From NCBI RefSeq assembly GCF_030122805.1, contig NZ_CP126080.1:1927001-1991000 (forward strand): a stretch of 64,000 nt of DNA, written 5' to 3'. The notes below the pieces were generated by a model. The model saw only the letters and a program-made list of their open reading frames with translations, ran no database searches and had not been told where the DNA came from. Origin of the DNA: Mesobacillus sp. AQ2. GTDB taxonomy: Bacteria; Bacillota; Bacilli; Bacillales; Cytobacillaceae. Positions 55,707 through 63,966 of this stretch are shown in pieces. A program made the position numbers and the translations under genes. How positions within the stretch are numbered: the stretch's first letter is position 1; each line of letters opens with the position of its first letter.

Positions 55707-56705
55707 ATGAAAAAATCAGTAAAAGCTATTTCTCTTGTACTAGCCAGTGCTTTGCTATTGGCTGGCTGTGGAGGAAAAGAATCATCAAATGGTTCAGCAG
55801 AAAAAGATCAATACAAAATCGGTTTGACCCAATTCGCGGAGCATCCATCACTAGATGCGGCGACAGAAGGCTTTAAAAAGGCCCTCGAGGAAAAAGGCTT
55901 TAAGGAAGGTGAAAATGTAACATATGACTTCCAGAACGCACAAGCTGACATGAACAATACAGCAACGATTGCCAACAACTTTGTCGGCGACAAGGTTGAT
56001 CTGATCTTTGCTAACGCAACTCCGAGCGCTGTAGCAGCACTTAATGCAACAAAGGATATACCAATCATTTTTACATCTGTGACAGATCCTGTGGGAGCGG
56101 GACTTGTAGAAGCATTCGACAAGCCTGGCGACAATATCACTGGTACGACTGATAACCATCCAGATGCGACGAAAAAAACCATCGACTTCATGACAAATGA
56201 AATCGGAGCCAAGAAAATCGGTGTGATCTACAATGCTGGTGAACAGAACTCCGAAGTTCAGCTGAAGGAAGTGAAGAAGCTTGCAGAAGCAAATGGAGCG
56301 AAAGTAGTGGAAGCTTCCATTTCAACATCTGCCGAAGTCAAGCAGGCAGCTGAGTCTCTCGTAGGCCGTGTTGATGCGATCTACGTGCCAACGGACAACA
56401 CTGTCGTATCTGCACTTGAATCAGTAATCTCTGTAGCAAACGGAAAGAAGATCCCATTGTTTGTTGGGGAACTTGATTCAATGAAACGCGGTGCAGTAGC
56501 AGCCAGCGGTTTCAACTACTATGACATCGGCTACCAATCAGGTCTAATGGCAGCAAAAATTTTATCAGGCGACAAGAAAGCATCTGAAATCCCTGTAGAA
56601 CTTCCAGAATCTCTGACACTGACAATCAATAAAAAAGCTGCAGAAGCACAAGGTGTTGAGGTCAAGGAAGAATGGGGAGACAACGCTGAGTTTTACGAAG
56701 AATAA
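55707..56705 (+). CDS. ABC importer substrate-binding lipoprotein (TrpX-like)
   Basis: This 332-residue lipoprotein has a signal peptide ending in the lipobox LLAGC with Cys21 as the lipidated residue. It is of the ABC_sub_bind type, with KIGLTQFAEHPSLDAATEGF and IIFTSVTDPVGAGLV. As I recall, family members bind aromatic amino acids (TrpX group). Here it lies upstream of a phenylalanine-type dehydrogenase, so Phe or an aromatic acid is the likely ligand. GGGGG precedes the ATG. The operon continues with permease and ATPase. Confidence 0.9.
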   Translation: MKKSVKAISLVLASALLLAGCGGKESSNGSAEKDQYKIGLTQFAEHPSLDAATEGFKKALEEKGFKEGENVTYDFQNAQADMNNTATIANNFVGDKVDLIFANATPSAVAALNATKDIPIIFTSVTDPVGAGLVEAFDKPGDNITGTTDNHPDATKKTIDFMTNEIGAKKIGVIYNAGEQNSEVQLKEVKKLAEANGAKVVEASISTSAEVKQAAESLVGRVDAIYVPTDNTVVSALESVISVANGKKIPLFVGELDSMKRGAVAASGFNYYDIGYQSGLMAAKILSGDKKASEIPVELPESLTLTINKKAAEAQGVEVKEEWGDNAEFYEE

Positions 56706-56723
56706 GAGGAAGGATGATTCAAC

Positions 56724-57755
56724 TTGTTTACTTCAATATTTGGAGCATTTGAGTCAGGCATTATTTATGCAATCATGGCTCTGGGCGTATACTTATCCTT
56801 TCGGGTTTTGGATTTTCCGGATTTGACGGTCGACGGCAGCTTCGTAACTGGAGCTGCGGTTGCCGCGATTATGATCGTGAATGGCGCAAATCCATTTGCC
56901 GCGACAATGGTGGCACTTGTTGCGGGATTCATTGCAGGGTGCCTGACCGGTGTGATTCATACTGTCGGTAAAGTGAATGCTTTATTATCAGGGATCCTGA
57001 TGATGATTGCCTTATATTCTATCAATCTGAGGATTATGGGCAAGTCGAATGTGCCGCTATTGAACACCGATACTGCAATGACCTCTGTGAGGGACTTTTT
57101 TGAGAAAACAGGAATCGATGGCTTCTTTAATAGCATGCTGACAGCTGTAGGACTGGGAGATAGCCTCCCGCGTACATGGGGAATTCTGATGTTCATGATT
57201 TTTGTGACCTTTGCGATCAAGTTCCTGACAGACGCATTCCTTAAAACCGAAATCGGACTTGCAATCAGGGCAACAGGTGACAATAAAAGAATGATCCGCA
57301 GTTTTTCTTCCAATACCAATCTGATGATCATCCTCGGCCTGGGACTTTCGAATGCGATGGTAGCATTTTCTGGTGCACTCATTGCCCAGCAGGGTGGATT
57401 CGCGGACGTAGGCATGGGAATCGGGATGATCATCATCGGGCTTGCTTCCGTCATTATTGGTGAAGCGCTGTTCGGAACAAAATCAATTGCCAGGACAACA
57501 TTCGCTGTTATTGGCGGTTCGATTATATACCGTATCGTGGTTACACTGGCCCTAAGGGTAGAGTTCCTTGAACCAGGTGACATGAAACTGATTACAGCAG
57601 TGATTGTCATCCTTGCTCTGACTGCTCCGAAGATGATTGAAAGCTACAAAGAGAAAAATAGGAAGGTCAAAAGACAGCTTGAGAACATGAAGATGGTAGC
57701 TGTTCCTTCTGAAGGAAAGGGTGAGGCTGGTGCTGCACTTAAATCAGATTCATAG
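56724..57755 (+). CDS. ABC importer permease
   Basis: This 343-residue membrane protein has eight to ten helices, of the branched-chain/TrpY-like permease type, with the motif LDFPDLTVDGSF near the start. The TTG start follows GAGGAAGG. A cytoplasmic charged tail (KEKNRKVKRQ) ends the protein. It overlaps the ATPase gene by about 26 bp. Confidence 0.9.
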   Translation: MFTSIFGAFESGIIYAIMALGVYLSFRVLDFPDLTVDGSFVTGAAVAAIMIVNGANPFAATMVALVAGFIAGCLTGVIHTVGKVNALLSGILMMIALYSINLRIMGKSNVPLLNTDTAMTSVRDFFEKTGIDGFFNSMLTAVGLGDSLPRTWGILMFMIFVTFAIKFLTDAFLKTEIGLAIRATGDNKRMIRSFSSNTNLMIILGLGLSNAMVAFSGALIAQQGGFADVGMGIGMIIIGLASVIIGEALFGTKSIARTTFAVIGGSIIYRIVVTLALRVEFLEPGDMKLITAVIVILALTAPKMIESYKEKNRKVKRQLENMKMVAVPSEGKGEAGAALKSDS

Positions 57756-58524
57756 AGTATTCAACGAAGGCACTCCAGATGAGAAGATAGCCCTGGATAA
57801 TATCAATCTCACATTGAAAAAAGGTGATTTCGTTACCGTCATCGGCAGTAACGGTGCCGGGAAGTCTACCTTGATGAACATCATTTCGGGGGTGATGATT
57901 CCTGACCATGGAAAAGTGGAATTGGATGGGAAGGATGTTACCTATATGTCTGAGTACAACCGGTCCAAAATGATCGGGCGTGTCTTCCAGGATCCAATGG
58001 CCGGTACGGCTCCTAGCATGACAATCGAGGAAAACCTGGCGATTGCGTACTCAAGGAACAAGCGACGTACTCTTGGCCGTGGGGTGACAAAAAAACGCCG
58101 GGAGCTATTTAAGGAAGTATTGGAGTCCTTGCACTTAGGCCTTGAAAACCGCTTGAATGCCAAAGTCGGATTGCTGTCAGGCGGGGAGCGCCAGGCGTTA
58201 TCCCTGCTGATGGCTACATTCACTGAGCCATCCATCCTCTTATTGGATGAACACACTGCAGCACTTGATCCTTCACGTGCTGAGCTTATCACAAATCTGA
58301 CAAAAGAAATCGTTGATAAGTACCACCTGACAACGCTGATGGTAACCCATAATATGCAGCAGGCACTCGACCTCGGCAACAGGCTGATCATGATGGATAA
58401 AGGACAAATCATCCTCGAAGTCAATGAAGAACAAAAAGCCAAGCTGACAATTGAAGACCTGCTGAATGAATTCCAGCGTATCCGCGGAACGAAGATGGCA
58501 AGTGACAGGGCGCTGCTCAGCTAA
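57730..58524 (+). CDS. ABC importer ATP-binding protein
   Basis: This ATPase of about 264 residues has Walker A IGSNGAGKST, signature LSGGERQALSLL and Walker B ILLLDEHTAALD, where His follows the DE pair (DEH rather than DEP), as is common in TrpZ-like proteins. The GTG at 57730 gives MLHLNQIHRVF; a GTG at 57721 is the alternative. It completes a three-gene uptake operon that ends at a strong terminator. Confidence 0.9.
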   Translation: MLHLNQIHRVFNEGTPDEKIALDNINLTLKKGDFVTVIGSNGAGKSTLMNIISGVMIPDHGKVELDGKDVTYMSEYNRSKMIGRVFQDPMAGTAPSMTIEENLAIAYSRNKRRTLGRGVTKKRRELFKEVLESLHLGLENRLNAKVGLLSGGERQALSLLMATFTEPSILLLDEHTAALDPSRAELITNLTKEIVDKYHLTTLMVTHNMQQALDLGNRLIMMDKGQIILEVNEEQKAKLTIEDLLNEFQRIRGTKMASDRALLS

Positions 58525-58564
58525 AAAATCAACCAGCTACGGAAATAGCTGGTTGATTTTTTTT
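58525..58564 (+). terminator. intrinsic terminator of the importer operon
   Basis: A perfect 15-bp stem AAAATCAACCAGCTA (58525-58539) pairs with TAGCTGGTTGATTTT (58546-58560), followed by further T. Confidence 0.95.
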
Positions 58565-58636
58565 ATGGTTAAAAAGAAGAATAGATCATTATATCAGAAT
58601 TATTTTTAAGAAAATACCAAAATTTCTTACAATTTA

Positions 58637-58685
58637 TTGACCATTTATTTAACGGAATGTTATGATAACGTTAAATAAACGTTAT
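58637..58685 (+). promoter_or_regulatory. promoter of the thioesterase-dehydrogenase operon with two AACGTT sites
   Basis: TTGACC (58637-58642), 18 bp, TATGAT (58661-58666). AACGTT occurs at 58667-58672 and 58678-58683, 11 bp apart, within GATAACGTTAAAT and AAACGTTATAC. They overlap the start site region. Confidence 0.65.
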
Positions 58686-58716
58686 ACATATTTGCAACTT
58701 GGAAAGGTGGGATATG

Positions 58717-59106
58717 ATGCGAGATGGCTTAAAAGCAGGGCACACGGCCTCCATCGAAGTCATTGTTACACCAGATATGTTTGCCCGCTTTGAAGGAAAG
58801 CTCGTCCATCCAGTATACTCCACGGTATCGATGGTGTATCACATGGAGTGGGCTTCGAGACAAATTATACTTCCCTTTTTAGAAGATGATGAAGAGGGAA
58901 TGGGTGGTGCAGTGACCGTCAAGCATATTGCTCCTTGTATTGAAGGAGCTAAAGTGGTCATTACAGCGACCGTCACAGATCTGCAGGATAATTCCATCCT
59001 TACCAATGTCCGGGCAGAAACCAATGGGCGTTTGGTTGGTGTTGGGGAAGTTAAACAAGTAGTCCTTCCCAAGGCAAGGATAACTGAATTATTGACAGGC
59101 AGCTAA
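58717..59106 (+). CDS. FlK-like hot-dog thioesterase
   Basis: This 129-residue protein resembles the fluoroacetyl-CoA thioesterase FlK: HPVYSTVSMVYHMEWASRQ keeps the Thr and Glu of the active site, and VTVKHIAP the His. It would hydrolyse a small acyl-CoA. In this context it may release CoA from phenylacetyl-CoA-derived dead-end products, as PaaI does in E. coli; this is inference. The ATG at 58717 is five bases after AAAGGTGGG; further in-frame starts lie upstream. The next gene follows after a cre site. Confidence 0.8.
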   Translation: MRDGLKAGHTASIEVIVTPDMFARFEGKLVHPVYSTVSMVYHMEWASRQIILPFLEDDEEGMGGAVTVKHIAPCIEGAKVVITATVTDLQDNSILTNVRAETNGRLVGVGEVKQVVLPKARITELLTGS

Positions 59107-59123
59107 AAATTTTCGCGCAAAAA

Positions 59124-59137
59124 TGTAAGCGCTAACA
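59124..59137. promoter_or_regulatory. perfect cre site upstream of the phenylalanine dehydrogenase gene
   Basis: TGTAAGCGCTAACA matches TGWAANCGNTNWCA at every position. It lies in the 62-bp gap between thioesterase and dehydrogenase, consistent with CcpA roadblock repression of the downstream catabolic genes. Confidence 0.85.
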
Positions 59138-59168
59138 TGGTTTAACGGAATAAAGGGGGAAAGAAAAA

Positions 59169-60275
59169 ATGGATATGTTTGAACAAATTCGTGAACACGA
59201 GCAGGTCGTGTTTTGTAATGATGAAGCAACGGGGTTAAAGGCGATTATCGCGATTCATAGTACACGGTTGGGACCAGCATTGGGAGGCTGCCGCATGTAC
59301 CCTTATAAGTCAGTCGATGATGCACTTGAAGATGTACTCCGGCTTTCAAAAGGGATGACTTATAAATGCGCAGCTGCCGATGTAGATTTCGGAGGGGGAA
59401 AAGCAGTCATTATCGGTGATCCGACGAAGGATAAGAGCCCAGAATTGTTCAGGGCATTTGGCCAGTTCGTTGAGTCGATCCAAGGACGTTTTTATACAGG
59501 AACAGACATGGGGACCGACCCGGAGGATTTTGTCCACGCATTGAAGGAAACGAATTGTATCGTTGGCGTTGATGAAGTATATGGCGGCAGCGGTGATTCT
59601 TCTGTGCCGACTGCGCAGGGGGTCATCTTTGGATTGCAGGCAACTAGCAAAGCTCTGTGGGACACGGATGATCTCTCTGGCAAATCCTATGCCATCCAGG
59701 GTCTGGGCAAGGTTGGCTACAAGGTAGCAGAATATCTGCTGGAAAATGGTGCAGGCCTGTATGTAACAGATATTAATCAAAAAGCGATCGACCAGATAGT
59801 CCAGAAAGCGAAGGAAATGGGAGCAGGGATCAAGGTTGTGGGCAGTGATGAAATTTATTCACAGCCTGCCGATATCTTCATTCCATGTGCTATGGGGGGA
59901 ATCATCAATGATGACACTATACCTCAGCTGCAGGTAAAAGCGGTGGTCGGCTCTGCCAATAATCAGCTCAAGGAAGAACGCCATGGCCATGCCCTCCAGG
60001 AAAAAGGAATTCTGTATGCACCTGATTATATTGTCAATGCCGGCGGTTTGATCCAGGTGGCGGATGAGCTTTATTCACCGAACAAAGAGCGCGTCCTTAA
60101 AAAGACAAAAGCAATCTATAATTCTCTTTTGAATGTATATAGCCATGCAGAACGAGAAGGAATCACCACAATGGAAGCAGCAAATAAATTCTGTGAAAAC
60201 CGGATAGAAGCTAGGACCAGAAGGAACAGCTTCTTCTCTCATATGAAACGTCCTAAATGGGCTGTGAGAATGTAA
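59169..60275 (+). CDS. phenylalanine dehydrogenase (Leu/Phe/Val dehydrogenase family)
   Basis: This 368-residue NAD-dependent amino acid dehydrogenase has Lys66 and Lys78 (GMTYKC and FGGGKAV), matching the substrate and catalytic lysines of Rhodococcus phenylalanine dehydrogenase. The NAD motif is [10 protein letters not shown]. It looks like phenylalanine rather than leucine dehydrogenase: [26 protein letters not shown] and [17 protein letters not shown] agree with Thermoactinomyces phenylalanine dehydrogenase as I remember it, whereas leucine dehydrogenases have YITAEDVGTT. It should give phenylpyruvate. The ATG follows AAAGGGGGA, and E1alpha follows 69 bp after the stop. Confidence 0.87.
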   Translation: MDMFEQIREHEQVVFCNDEATGLKAIIAIHSTRLGPALGGCRMYPYKSVDDALEDVLRLSKGMTYKCAAADVDFGGGKAVIIGDPTKDKSPELFRAFGQFVESIQGRFYTGTDMGTDPEDFVHALKETNCIVGVDEVYGGSGDSSVPTAQGVIFGLQATSKALWDTDDLSGKSYAIQGLGKVGYKVAEYLLENGAGLYVTDINQKAIDQIVQKAKEMGAGIKVVGSDEIYSQPADIFIPCAMGGIINDDTIPQLQVKAVVGSANNQLKEERHGHALQEKGILYAPDYIVNAGGLIQVADELYSPNKERVLKKTKAIYNSLLNVYSHAEREGITTMEAANKFCENRIEARTRRNSFFSHMKRPKWAVRM

Positions 60276-60344
60276 TAGAATCTTAGAAATTAAGTTTGTT
60301 TGCTATAAAAAATTCAGTGCGATTTTAAAAAAAAGGGTGAGCAC

Positions 60345-61412
60345 ATGGATAAGGATTTTCCAACTTTACAAGTGATGGACCAAAACGGAAACATTGTGTC
60401 CGAGGAATATAAAAATTTGGTGACTGAAGATCGAGCGAAGCAGTTCTATGCGGAAATGGTAAGAATCCGGACGCTGGACAGAAAATCAGTAAGCCTGCAG
60501 CGCCAGGGAAGGATCGGGACATATGCTCCATTCGAAGGCCAGGAGGCTTCCCAGGTTGGAACCGCTCTTGCGCTTGGAAGTGATGATTGGATGTTCCCGA
60601 CTTACCGCGACCATGGTGCGGCAATGGTGTTCGGCCATTCACTGCGGAATATCCTGCTGTTTTGGAATGGGCGAAACGAAGGCTGTGTCCCGCCGGATGG
60701 GAAAAAGATATTCCCGCCGGCTATACCGATTGCGACCCAAATCCCTCATGCTGCTGGAGCAGCGTTCGCTGAAAAACAAAAAGGCACAAAGAATGCAGCA
60801 ATTTGTTATTTCGGTGATGGAGCCACGTCTGAAGGAGATTTTCATGAAGGGCTGAATTTTGCCAGCGTTTTTAAATCTCCGGTCGTTTATTTCTGCCAGA
60901 ACAACCAGTATGCGATTTCAGTGCCAATCAGCAAGCAGATGAATTCGGCCACGATTGCGCAAAAAGCGCTGGCCTATGATATGCCTGGAGTGAGGGTGGA
61001 TGGCAATGATGTTTTTGCCGTATTTCTCGAAACTGAAAAGGCACTTGAACGAGCACGCAATGGCGAAGGGCCAACATTGATTGAGGCGATGACATGGCGC
61101 TATGGTTCCCATACAACAGCAGATGACGCTTCCAAATACCGTGACCAGAATGAAAGTGTAATGAAGCGGATGGAAACAGACCCGCTGCTCAGGCTGGAAC
61201 GCTGGCTGAAGAATGAAGAACTTTATGATGAAGCATGGGCAAAAGAAATCGAAGAGCAGGCTGCTGCAGAAATTGATGCAGCAGTGAAGGAAATGGAGAG
61301 TTTCCCAGCTGCAGATCCGTCAGTGATCTTTGATTATGTTTTTGAAAAGCCAACATGGACAATCGAGAAACAAAAGCGGAAGTACCTTGAATTGATCGGG
61401 GGTGAGGCTTGA
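60345..61412 (+). CDS. 2-oxoacid dehydrogenase E1 component, alpha subunit
   Basis: This 355-residue ThDP-binding subunit is of the PdhA/BkdAA family. The ThDP motif runs from FGDGATSEGD to FCQNNQYAIS. YRDHGAAMVFG and WRYGSHTTADD are the conserved loop segments. With E1beta and E2 it decarboxylates a 2-oxoacid. Its position after a phenylalanine-type dehydrogenase suggests phenylpyruvate (giving phenylacetyl-CoA) as a substrate, though pyruvate or branched-chain oxoacids cannot be excluded. The stop overlaps the next ATG (TGATG). Confidence 0.9.
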   Translation: MDKDFPTLQVMDQNGNIVSEEYKNLVTEDRAKQFYAEMVRIRTLDRKSVSLQRQGRIGTYAPFEGQEASQVGTALALGSDDWMFPTYRDHGAAMVFGHSLRNILLFWNGRNEGCVPPDGKKIFPPAIPIATQIPHAAGAAFAEKQKGTKNAAICYFGDGATSEGDFHEGLNFASVFKSPVVYFCQNNQYAISVPISKQMNSATIAQKALAYDMPGVRVDGNDVFAVFLETEKALERARNGEGPTLIEAMTWRYGSHTTADDASKYRDQNESVMKRMETDPLLRLERWLKNEELYDEAWAKEIEEQAAAEIDAAVKEMESFPAADPSVIFDYVFEKPTWTIEKQKRKYLELIGGEA

Positions 61413-62407
61413 TGGAAACTGCAGTTCAGACCAAGACCTTGACGCTGGTCCAGGCGATTACCGATGGGCTGGATACGATGCTGGCAGAAAAGAATGAGGT
61501 CATACTCCTTGGTGAAGACATTGGTAAAAACGGAGGAGTATTCCGTGCGACTGATGGCCTTCAGGAGAAATATGGCGAGGAACGTGTGATTGATACACCA
61601 CTAAGTGAAGCAGGTTTTGTCGGTGCTGCCATTGGAATGGCGGCGAATGGTTTCAGGCCTGTGGTGGAAATCCAGTTCCTGGGATTCATTTATCCAGCAT
61701 ACGAACAAATCATGACACATGCATCTAGACTGAGAATGCGCACTATGGGCCATTATACAGTGCCGATGGTCATTCGCGCTCCTTATGGCGCAGGTGTCCG
61801 TGCTCCTGAGATTCATTGTGACAGCACGGAATCAATTTTCACCCACATGCCAGGTATCAAGGTAGTTTGCCCATCCAATCCATATGACGCAAAAGGGTTG
61901 ATGATTGCCGCGATTGAAGATCCGGATCCTGTTCTTTTTTTGGAGCCGATGCGCAGCTATCGATCATCCCGCGATGAAGTACCTGACGGGAAATATACTG
62001 TCGAAATTGGCAAAGGCAAGAAGCTGACTGAAGGCGAGGACGTGACGGTTATTTCCTGGGGCGCGATGGTTCCTGTAGCCATGAAGGCTGTAGAAGAGAT
62101 GAAGGATAAGGGAGTGCAATGCGAGCTCCTCGACCTCAGGACACTATATCCAATTGATAAAGACCTTGTCATCGAATCGGTCCAGAAAACGGGACGCACC
62201 GTCATTGTCCATGAAGCACATGAAACAGGCGGCACGGGAAGTGATTTGATCTCATTGATCAATGATGAAGCATTTCTTTATCAAAAAGCGCCGGCTGAAA
62301 GAGTAACAGGCTTTGATACGCCAGTTCCATACTTTGGATTCGAAAACCACTATCTGCCGACCCCGAAAAGAGTCGCAGCAGCAATCGAGAAAGTGATGAA
62401 GTTTTAG
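61412..62407 (+). CDS. 2-oxoacid dehydrogenase E1 component, beta subunit
   Basis: This 331-residue transketolase-like partner of E1alpha has the LLGEDIGKNGGVFRAT and DTPLSEAGFVGAAIGMA segments and the C-terminal VHEAHETGGTGSD motif. The ATG at 61412 overlaps the E1alpha stop; a TTG one codon upstream is possible. E2 follows at once. Confidence 0.93.
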   Translation: METAVQTKTLTLVQAITDGLDTMLAEKNEVILLGEDIGKNGGVFRATDGLQEKYGEERVIDTPLSEAGFVGAAIGMAANGFRPVVEIQFLGFIYPAYEQIMTHASRLRMRTMGHYTVPMVIRAPYGAGVRAPEIHCDSTESIFTHMPGIKVVCPSNPYDAKGLMIAAIEDPDPVLFLEPMRSYRSSRDEVPDGKYTVEIGKGKKLTEGEDVTVISWGAMVPVAMKAVEEMKDKGVQCELLDLRTLYPIDKDLVIESVQKTGRTVIVHEAHETGGTGSDLISLINDEAFLYQKAPAERVTGFDTPVPYFGFENHYLPTPKRVAAAIEKVMKF

Positions 62408-62418
62408 GAGGCTTGCCG

Positions 62419-63846
62419 ATGGTTGAAGTGAAACTCCACGACATTGGAGAAGGGATGACCGAAGCGGACATTAATTGTTACCTGGTGAAGCCTGGCGACT
62501 TAGTCAAGGCCGATGATCCGTTGGTGGAAGTCCAGACCGACAAGATGACCGCTGAGATTCCGGCACCCTGTTCCGGTGTTGTAAAAGAATTATTATTGAA
62601 ACAAGGACAAACGGTAAAAGTAGGGACGTCACTGTTGATTATTGAAGACCAATCCGGATTGGGAGCAAATGTTGGGCTGCAAAAAGTCAGGGAAGCTGGG
62701 GATGAGGAAACAAAGCCTGCAGAAGCAGTAGAAGTTCTTGGCAGACCTGCAGAGCCTGCTGTACCCGTTGGTGTCAGTGTTCGTCTTGGAAGGATTCTTG
62801 CTTCTCCATATACAAGGAAAATCGCCCGGGAAAATGGTGTGAATATTATGGAGGTCATAGGTACTGGACCGGCTGGGCGGATCACAGACCAGGATGTATT
62901 AGCTTTTGCCAGTTTACGAGACAGCAAGCCTGTGAATGGTTCGGAAGCTGGTTCCGAACTGCAGGTTGCGAAGGTTTCACAATCTGGTTCCGAACAGGTG
63001 GCTCCGAGTGTTTCAGAAGCAGGTTCCGAAAGACGGGCTGTGAAGTTTTCGGAAGGTAGTTCTGAAGAAACCGGCAGAGGCCATTCTGAACACCTGGCTG
63101 TGACTGAAAGAGCATATACCGAAGATGTACAGAATGATACTGCGGAAACTTCCGGAGATATCCTGCCCTTCCGGGGACGCAGAAAGCAGATTGCCAAAAA
63201 GATGGTTCAGTCTCTGTATACCATTCCGCATTGCACCCATTTCGAGGAAGTGGATGTCAGTGAACTGATTGCATTAAGGGAAGAGATCAAGGCATCAGGA
63301 AATTCCATCTCAGCGACTGCCTTCTTTATAAAAGCCCTTTCGATCGGGCTGAAAGAATTTCCGGTGTTCAATGCAAAGCTGGATGAAGAAAATGAAAGCA
63401 TCCAGCTGCTTCGTGAACATCATATCGGGATTGCCGTGGACACTCCAGAAGGACTGATTGTCCCGGTCATCAGGAATGTCGAGAAGAAGAACCTGAAACA
63501 AATTCATGAAGAGATGAAGCAGCTGACAAAGCTTGCCCTGAATGACAAGCTCAAGGTCAAAGATATCTCAGACGGTACATTCACGGTGAGCAATGTTGGA
63601 CCTCTCGGCGGCAGCATCGGCGCAACCCCAATCATCCAGCACCCGCAGACAGCGCTTGTTTCTTTCCATAAAACAAAGAAACGTCCCGTCGTGACGGAAC
63701 AAGATGAAATTGCGATCCGATCGATCATGAATCTGTCGATGGCTTTTGACCACCGGGTAGCCGATGGTGCAACAGCAGTAGCATTTACAAACCGCTTCGC
63801 CCAGTTAATCGAGAATCCGAAGATGATGCTTCTTGAATTGAAGTAA
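62419..63846 (+). CDS. 2-oxoacid dehydrogenase E2 (dihydrolipoyl acyltransferase) with a repeat-containing linker
   Basis: This 475-residue protein has one lipoyl domain with the lipoyl lysine in VQTDKMTAE (about residue 42), an E3/E1-binding domain at about 123-160 (ASPYTRKIARENGV) and a catalytic domain from about 250 with AFDHRVADGA. Residues 175-234 are an unusual Ser/Glu/Gly-rich linker made of five 12-residue repeats (SEAGSELQVAKV, SQSGSEQVAPSV, SEAGSERRAVKF and two weaker). Linkers of this family are usually Ala/Pro/Lys-rich. The ATG at 62419 follows TTAGGAGG. No E3 gene is seen before the window ends. Confidence 0.93.
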   Translation: MVEVKLHDIGEGMTEADINCYLVKPGDLVKADDPLVEVQTDKMTAEIPAPCSGVVKELLLKQGQTVKVGTSLLIIEDQSGLGANVGLQKVREAGDEETKPAEAVEVLGRPAEPAVPVGVSVRLGRILASPYTRKIARENGVNIMEVIGTGPAGRITDQDVLAFASLRDSKPVNGSEAGSELQVAKVSQSGSEQVAPSVSEAGSERRAVKFSEGSSEETGRGHSEHLAVTERAYTEDVQNDTAETSGDILPFRGRRKQIAKKMVQSLYTIPHCTHFEEVDVSELIALREEIKASGNSISATAFFIKALSIGLKEFPVFNAKLDEENESIQLLREHHIGIAVDTPEGLIVPVIRNVEKKNLKQIHEEMKQLTKLALNDKLKVKDISDGTFTVSNVGPLGGSIGATPIIQHPQTALVSFHKTKKRPVVTEQDEIAIRSIMNLSMAFDHRVADGATAVAFTNRFAQLIENPKMMLLELK

Positions 63847-63966
63847 TCCAATCAGAATTCTTCACCACATAAAAGCATTATAGCTTTACATCGTGCTCTT
63901 GAGAGAGCAGATAGAATTACTATAAAATTATTTTAAATATTTTAAATATTTTTAACAGGAGGTTTT

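Noticed and set aside
56957..57610. 217-codon antisense ORF over the importer permease
   Set aside because: Mirror of a membrane-protein gene, with no own signals.
59169..60275. leucine dehydrogenase call
   Set aside because: The motifs GGCRM, GMTYKC and YTGTDMGT agree with phenylalanine rather than leucine dehydrogenases as recalled; an assay is needed to confirm.
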